DNA from: Pyronema omphalodes
Taxonomy: Eukaryota; Ascomycota; Pezizomycetes; Pezizales; Pyronemataceae
Length of the DNA: 64,000 nucleotides
Assembly (NCBI GenBank): GCA_024516155.1
Contig: JAJJXM010000021.1
Coordinates: forward strand, 558,001-622,000
Direction of reading: 5' to 3'
Both the position numbers and the translations under genes were made by a program. This document shows positions 57,500 through 64,000 of this stretch, piece after piece (the first letter of the stretch is position 1; each line of letters starts with the position of its first letter). The notes under the pieces were generated by a model. That model was given only the letters and a program-made list of their open reading frames with translations, had not been told where the DNA came from and did not search any database.

Positions 57500-58610
57500 G
57501 CAGCGAACAGAGGGACAGACAGAGAGACACGAGAACGAGTGGTCGCATCGGCTACCACTGGTTGTAGCCACTATTCCATATATATCAACTGTCTGTTGGA
57601 CTACGAAAAGGCTACTGTCTATTTCGAGCTATTCGACACCACTTGCCAGAAACCAAACCGACGAGGAACCAGTGCAGACTACGAACACTCGCTCAGAGGC
57701 TAGAGTCGACTCTACCGCTGGGGTCGGTAGCACACAGAAGCAGGAGTAGAAGCAGGAGCAGGAGCAGGAGAGCAGGAGGAGGTGGAGGAGAAGCCGGTGG
57801 AAGAGAAGAAGGAGGAGGAGGAGTCGACAGAGAGCAGCAGCAGCAGCAGGAGCAGGAAAAGCAGCAGCAGCACCACCGCTACTTTGCTTCGTACCATCAA
57901 CTACACCAACGACCACGACCATTCCTCCACCTCCACCACCACCACCACCACTACCACTACCACCGCTACCACCACCACTACGACCACCACTGCCACTACC
58001 ACCACCACCACCACCACCACCTGCTCTCCTCACCACCGCCCACCATCAAACCCCGTCGTTACCTTCCTCTCCATACCACCATCAGACTGACTCGCCGCGT
58101 TCAACCCCCGAATTAACGCAAACGATCTACCCACGCAGCCATCGACACTGCAGCCTGTCCCGGGTACAGTACACACGCTCACCCAGCCAGCCAGCCCACC
58201 AGCAGCCCACCACCACCACCACCACTACCACCCCAAGGCACATTACACGAGCAACCACCGCAACCACCGCAACCACCCCATCCAGACAAGACACCGCCGC
58301 TCCCTCCACACGAAGAATCATCCACCCACACAACTACGCCCACCCACACTCCGCCCACCACCAACCACTCACTTCTTCTTCCGCTCATTCAGAGAAGAGC
58401 ACTGCGCACCAAATAGCTGCTAAAAGGGAAATCCCTTAAAACAGCAAAAGTTAAACAAAAAAAAAAGAAAAAAAAAACACAGAAAGGCAGAAACAAGCGG
58501 GGTGTAAAAAAAAAGGAAATTATTACAAACATTACATACCGAGGCAATCCTTCGTGAAAGCGAGAGAGTGTCTGCTCACAGCCAAAAAAAAAATAACCCA
58601 AATAGCAACC
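57416..58610 (+). promoter_or_regulatory. Long AUG-free presumptive 5' leader of areA
   Basis: In 1195 nt there is no ATG on the coding strand. It contains GGAGCAGGA-type units (about 57740-57860), an (ACC)n block (about 57925-58020), more CCACC-rich DNA to 58400 and A-rich DNA just before the start. areA genes of other fungi have long leaders. Frames over it on either strand are His/Thr- or Gly/Val-rich and reflect trinucleotide repeats. Confidence 0.6.
57925..58020. repeat. (ACC)n trinucleotide-rich block
   Basis: Imperfect ACC/TACC triplets in tandem. It reads poly-His, poly-Thr or poly-Pro in the three plus frames and Gly/Val in the minus frames, so it gives several false open frames. 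Confidence 0.9.
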
Positions 58611-61322
58611 ATGGCTTTCAATGGGCGTGGGGGACCAGCTGCTGTGCATCAACACCAGCAACAGGAAGCTGGGATTGTCACTCTGCCATCTGCCGGTGCG
58701 ACATCAAGTACGACTGCCCCACAGAGAATACATCCTCCCTCCTCACAATCCCGTCCGCTCTCTGGAATTTCAACGCTGCTTTCACAAAATTCCGATCGTA
58801 GTTCTGCCAATCTGGAACGTCCCACTGCCCAGTCATTCGCTCGGAAAGAGCTCTTCGGTACGAGTTCGTTTGATCCATTAGGTGGAAGGCCTGTACCCGA
58901 CGAGTCACTGGAGGAAATGCAAAAGAAGGACCCCCTTGCGACACAAGTATGGAGACTGTATAGCAAGCAGAGGGGTTCTTTGCCAAACGCGCAGCGCATG
59001 GAAAACTTGACCTGGAGAATGATGTCTTTAACACTAAAGAGAGAACGGTATGTTTTCCCTCCAAGGTGGGCTTTTAATCAGGCTGTGTGCGGGTACGGCC
59101 CGCGAATAGGCGTGGACGGTAAATGCACGTCTTGAACAATTGGATCACCGTTCTAACACCATTATTGCGTCTTTTCAGCGAATTGAAGGAACAGCAGGAG
59201 AAATTAGCACTCCCATCTGCCTCTAACGCGCAGGCACATCCCCAACTCGACGACCAGAACTTGTTCATGGATGACCTTACCTTTACCTCCCCGAACTCGA
59301 CTTTCGGCTCGCCAGCGGACAGCAGCGGGCTCGGACACTCTCCTGTCAGCGATCTACACAATACTTCCACACATGCTCCAGCAAGAGCTATACCAATAAA
59401 ACAAGAACGGGATAGCTCAACGTCTATCAACGGCGCTCCTTCTTCCGCACCTCAGAACCACTTTGAGATGCGAGTACAAGAGGGCGAGTTTGGTTATGTC
59501 CAGCGACGAGTGCGAAAAACAAGTGTCGACGAGCGACGGGTGCGTGTTTGTCTTGCCTCTTCCATCGTTGGTTTATCTAATTTATACGCGACAGCCACCC
59601 AAGCGAAGGGCTGAGTTCTCGCCCACGGTGAATGCTATTGCAGGAATCATGATTCCGAACGACCCCGATCCCGATACCGAGTTGGGTGATTATAACCTGG
59701 AGCAAGACTTTGCCAGCATCAACCAGCAGTCCCTCGCCTTCCCGATTGACACCTCTGTGGACAACAACGACCAGTTCCTCGCCTCCGCCGGCCCCTTCCA
59801 ATCCAGCTTTTCGTTCTCGCCCACAACGTCACCGATGGTTACAGCAGGTCCGTTCAGCATGTATAGCACAGGCCATAACGACTTTTATTCCCCCCCGCCT
59901 TCTACAAGTCATTCTGTTGTCTCCACACCGCACCCTATGCAGGAGTCATCCACTGGAAACTTTTTTGAAGCTGGCATGCCAGGGCGAACAATGCAGACTT
60001 TCAACAATGTGCGCCCTAACATGTCCAATAGCTTTGCTTCCAACGATTTCTCGTTCTACGGTCACCACAACGACCCTCTGCTCAGCGCCAACCCGTCTGC
60101 ACCGCATTCCGGGCTACCTTCACCAGGTTTTGGCGGGTTCCAACATGTCAACCCTTCGCAGGTATTGCGAGACGACTACAACTCTGCGACATCTCCAAGC
60201 TCTACAGGGGCTCGTAATGAGACCGTGTATAACTTTGGAGCGGATTCTGATGAGGACGTAGACCGTGAAGGGTTCGACCGGATGCAAATGCAGGCGGAAT
60301 TCTCTATGGACAGCCAGTCCTCGATGGGATCAGGAATGCAGTCATCGTTAGGAGGAGGATGGAGACGGGAGGCAAACGAGCAGTTTGCGAACCAATATCC
60401 CCCGCCAATGAAGACTATGAGAATAGGTGGCACTGAAACCTCCCAGGACTGGAACAATGGTCCCACGGGAGGCGGAGCCCATTCTCGAAACCACTCAATC
60501 AACGCCAACGTTGGAGGTCTCCGTAACGGTGCACCCAACCCCAACGCAATCCGCCAGCAGAGGATAGCAAGATCACAGGCTTCTATGTCCCAGCAGCAGC
60601 GGATACAGAGCAACCCCAACTCTCCTCCCGAGAACGGGTTCTCTTCTGCTGAGCCTTCTAGACCAGCGTCTCCAGAAGGCCAAAAAACAAATGCAGCTTC
60701 TACTGCTCCAAACGCTAATGCAATGCCTACAGTGTGTACCAACTGTTTTACTCAAACCACTCCACTCTGGCGTCGTAACCCGGAAGGACACCCATTGTGT
60801 AATGCTTGTGGTCTTTTCTTGAAGCTTCACGGAGTTGTCCGGCCATTGTCCCTGAAAACGGACGTTATCAAGAAACGCAACCGTGGTTCCGGAACCGGAG
60901 TTCCAGTTACAGGAACCCAAGCACGAGCTGCAAAGAAAACAGCTATCAGAAAGAACTCCATTGCCTCTTCTTTGACTCCTGCGTCGATATCTGCCAAATC
61001 TGCCCCCGCCTCTGAATCGCCGCCTTCTTCTGGTAGGATCTCCGCACATTCCATGAGTCAAAATATGATAGAAGATGCTAATAACGTAGTTCCTTTAGCA
61101 GCAGTACCACCTAAACAGCAACAGGGAATTCAGAGACCACTTGCAGCTGCGGCACCAAAGAGACAGAGAGTGGATAACGAGAGGGATGAAGAGGGTGATG
61201 CAACCATGACAACAGTTACTACATCCGGAATGGGCATGCATGCCGTTATTACCGCATCGCCGATGCAGATGGGACCTCCAGGCCCGACCCATGAATGGGA
61301 GTGGTTAACGATGTCACTGTAG
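58611..61322 (+). CDS. areA: AreA/NIT2 GATA transcription factor, global regulator of nitrogen metabolism
   Basis: Three exons, 58611-59047, 59179-59539 and 59595-61322, give 841 aa. Introns of 131 and 55 nt are GT-AG. The N-terminal conserved block reads [13 protein letters not shown], then [16 protein letters not shown] (about 129-144), a fungal AreA signature. A second block after intron 2 reads [12 protein letters not shown], then [18 protein letters not shown]. The single GATA finger is Cys647-x2-Cys650-x17-Cys668-x2-Cys671, with the [10 protein letters not shown] loop and a basic tail [13 protein letters not shown]. The protein ends EWEWLTMSL, the C-terminus contacted by NmrA in Aspergillus and Neurospora. 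It activates genes for use of poor nitrogen sources when ammonium and glutamine are scarce. The start ATG has a good context (CAACCATGG) and is the first after a 1195-nt ATG-free leader; in-frame codons upstream begin only from GTG. Confidence 0.95.
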
Positions 61323-63407
61323 GCAATCAAGCAACAATAACAAATACGTTAGATATAGGAAGGGTCTCAAGAGTGGGCATGTCGCGGAGAACTTCAAGTT
61401 TTTGAAGCAGCGGAAGAAGAAATTCGTCTGAGCAGGTCTTCTGGGGAATTGCGGCGTGATGGTGTTTTTTTTTATACATTTCGAAACCTATCTTTTTTTT
61501 CTTCCGGCTACGTACCCCGGAATCGATTTTTGGGGTGATCATCCTTTTTTTTATGGGTTTTAGTGCTAGGAGTAGATGATGGTTACATCAAACGATATGA
61601 GGAATGGGGATAATGATTACTGGATTTGATGTTAAAGCCATGGGCTGTGGTTACGGAGGACAGGACGACTAGCAGGAGGTTATGAGGGTTATGGATATCG
61701 ACAGATCGCAATACTATCAGAACGCCCTTGGTATTGTTTTTCTATGTACGCAAGCGTGTAGCGATGCTACCGCACATTTTGGAGGAGAGCGACACTGAGG
61801 TAAGAATGATACCGAGGGTGGTTTTTTTGACAGTAATGCCGATGGGGTGAAGGATATGGAGGAGCGGCTTGCAGAACGCGAAACGTGAAATCGCAGCCGA
61901 AACTTGTATATTTTTTTTTTTTTTTTCAATTTCTCATTTTTTACTCAGTGTCTTTTGTTATGGGTTCATAGTACGGGGTTTTGATTTACTTAGTTTTCGT
62001 TTTTTTTTTGTGGTTTTTGTCGAGGAATCTTTTTTGCAAGCAGTGTTGAGATTGAAATCGTGCTTTTCAGTTTTTTTTGTGTTTTGTGAAAGTTAGATGC
62101 TGGATCTTTCTGTTTTTTTTTTTTTTTTTTTTTTGTTACTTTTTGACGTCATGATTGTTTATGCAGGGTGGGGTGGAGGATTGGATTTTTCATTTTTCCT
62201 CTTCTTCTTTTTCTTTTTTTTTATGTGCGCTTTGTTTTGTAAGAGAGGCATAGATGATTTTTTTATGTAGGCTACACATTACTACTACTACCAAACCAAT
62301 TTAGGTTACGAAGATTATGGTTGAATATGATATTTTGAAGTTTGATTATGTATGCTGGTTATAGTGGTGGCATGGGTGGTGGGTGGTGTGTGTGACTCAG
62401 TTTTTTTGTCAATGAATATGGATATGCATGGATATTGAAATCCTCATGGTTATGGTCAGGGATGAAGATGAGGATGCCTGATGCGGTATGCTGATGCAAT
62501 ATGTAATTGATTTTAGAGGTGGTGCTGGGTGCAGATGTTTGTTTGGACTGGATGGTAATTGTTGTTGTCGTACAGTTATGTAGGTTAAAAGAAAGAAATA
62601 AAGAAAAGAAAGAAGGAAATTGACATGTGAAAATTGAAGATTGGAAATTGAGGGTTCGTAAGCCAACGTGTGTATAGATGGGAAGATGGACATGCTACAT
62701 GCTACATCCAGTCGATTGAGGCTATGTACTATGTATCATGTACGATATCCTGGTATGCATATGCATCTGTGTACTAATGTAATCTATATATGTATGAAAA
62801 ACAGGTGAAAAGGAAAATGTTATGTGTAGTATTAGTATGTACTTAGGATACAGAATACATAGGGCTCTTGAGTCTTGAGCCTTGATTACTCGTGCGTGCA
62901 TAATGTAGATCTTTCTTGTATATATGTTGCAAGATTCGGGTTTTGTATTGGTACTTGTATACAAATATACTTGTATACTTATGTTTTTTTTTACTTGTGT
63001 ATGGATATTTAAGATGACAGATGACAGATGACTGATGGATGCTTATACGTATTGAATGATGTTTTTATTTACTTACTTACTAAGCGGTTGTAGGTTGTAG
63101 GTTATAGGTTATGGAGGTGATTTAAACTTGGATTACTCACTCACTCACTCACTCACCCATTTGATTACTTAATCACTTCACCTCACCTACTGAAACATTT
63201 CCTACACAACCTTACCAGCTTACTTAACCTACCTACCACATCTTCGGATCTTATATAATATAACCACCTAACATACGATTACCGGACGAAGGTTTAACGT
63301 GAGATAAAAGCTCGAAGACAAAACGAGATGGAAAGAAAGGGGGTGAAGATATAAGTTAGATGAATGGGATAAGTAGCGAGTATCTGCACTGATAGAAAGA
63401 ACATAAG

Positions 63408-63438
<31 letters not shown>

Positions 63439-64000
63439 GGGTGTGTGCGGTAAGGAAACATACACTTCCTGGTTCCATTAACAGTCATAAAGAGGATATG
63501 GCTTGAAAGGATAAAAGTTTAATACATACATGCCTAGATAGCTAGCTAGCTAGATATTTACGCTTCTCATAGGGCCATTCTTGACTTTGGATACGCTTCT
63601 GTATAGTCATGGGGAAGTGATGTGTCGTATCTATTGAGGTTCTGGGAAGACGAGACGGTATGAAGGGGGAATTGGTTCAAGGGGTGGTTGGTATTGAGTG
63701 TTATGGTTAGGAATGATGTTGTGGTTGGGGGTTTAAAGGGTTGGAAGGGGATTGGAAATGGGAAATTGGGTTGGGGTTGGGGCTGGGGTTGGTATAAATG
63801 AATGGGGGAATGAATGCGGGACTGCGAGAATGAGGCAATAAAGAAAAAACATAGACGAAGATCAAAAAGGCAATATTAACACCAGGAAAGGTTTCTAGAA
63901 GTTATCAGAATCCATAGGAACTTATGTAAAGCAGATACCGATAATATCATGGACGATTGATTTTACATGAGCTTCTGTTGCCAAACTTTTCCCGGGATTG
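61323..64000. other. 3' flank of areA and gene-free DNA to the end of the window
   Basis: T-rich 3' region (T runs near 61910-61930 and 62110-62135), followed by AT-rich DNA with a CACT array near 63137-63158, a GT run leading into G20 (63422-63441) and GGTTGGGG-type DNA near 63760-63790. No gene is supported. Confidence 0.6.
63422..63441. repeat. G20 homopolymer next to a GT run
   Basis: An uninterrupted run of 20 G follows (GT)n and is itself followed by TGTGTG. Confidence 0.95.

Noticed and set aside
57629..58116. Long frames on both strands over the GAG/CAG and ACC repeats
   Set aside because: Poly-His, poly-Thr, poly-Gly and poly-Ser products come from trinucleotide repeats in the areA leader.
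58554..58610. N-terminal extension of AreA
   Set aside because: The upstream in-frame start is GTG; the ATG at 58611 has a strong context and matches the family's start region.
1..64000. Secondary-metabolite or other gene cluster, CRISPR array, rRNA genes
   Set aside because: No polyketide, peptide-synthetase or terpene enzymes, no spaced repeat array and no rRNA-like sequence was seen; the genes present are unrelated and widely spaced.

Overview
The window is nuclear DNA of a filamentous ascomycete (Pezizomycotina). The evidence is short GT-AG introns (about 47-131 nt, several with a CTAAC-type branch site), an AreA/NIT2-type GATA factor ending in the conserved Trp-Glu-Trp-Leu-Thr-Met-Ser-Leu tail, a Zn2Cys6 regulator and an Hsp9/Hsp12-type stress protein. 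I cannot place the genus from this sequence alone. All gene models are read by eye. Splice sites were accepted only where both exons keep one frame and the joined protein reads through a conserved motif.

Eight genes can be supported, covering roughly a fifth of the window: (1) 5320-7918 (+), a ketopantoate-reductase-like protein with a very long disordered tail; (2) 11252-12161 (-), a WBP11-type splicing factor; (3) 14283-15635 (-), a DNA polymerase beta-superfamily nucleotidyltransferase of the Trf4/Cid1 type; (4) 17332-18324 (+), an unrecognised Ser/Lys-rich basic protein; (5) 25780-27209 (+), a La-motif / RRM1 / xRRM protein, the LARP7/Pof8 architecture and so a candidate telomerase-RNA-binding protein; (6) 34914-35312 (-), a small Hsp9/Hsp12-family protein with three exons; (7) 40646-42750 (+), a Zn2Cys6 transcription factor whose zinc cluster is interrupted by an intron; (8) 58611-61322 (+), the global nitrogen regulator AreA.

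The remainder is gene-poor, AT-rich intergenic DNA full of simple-sequence repeats: a (TTTGA)32 block, an 11-mer array containing GTAAAC, an (ATCC)n block, an 8-mer array present at two places in opposite orientation, and long poly(C)/poly(G) runs. Mobile-element traces include a 5'-truncated LINE tail flanked by a perfect 16-bp target-site duplication (47225-47959), a MITE-like unit with inverted ends and an internal 215-bp duplication (28268-29191), and a degenerate inverted/direct-repeat-flanked unit at about 21.9-24.3 kb.

Three genes (ketopantoate-reductase-like, Zn2Cys6 factor, AreA) are preceded by pyrimidine- or C-rich stretches of 438-1195 nt that contain no ATG on the coding strand, which I read as long, AUG-depleted 5' leaders. 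The genes do not form a pathway or cluster. They are unrelated housekeeping or regulatory genes separated by 2-16 kb. The most interesting candidate is the LARP7/Pof8-like gene; the AUG-free AreA leader and the clean LINE insertion come next.
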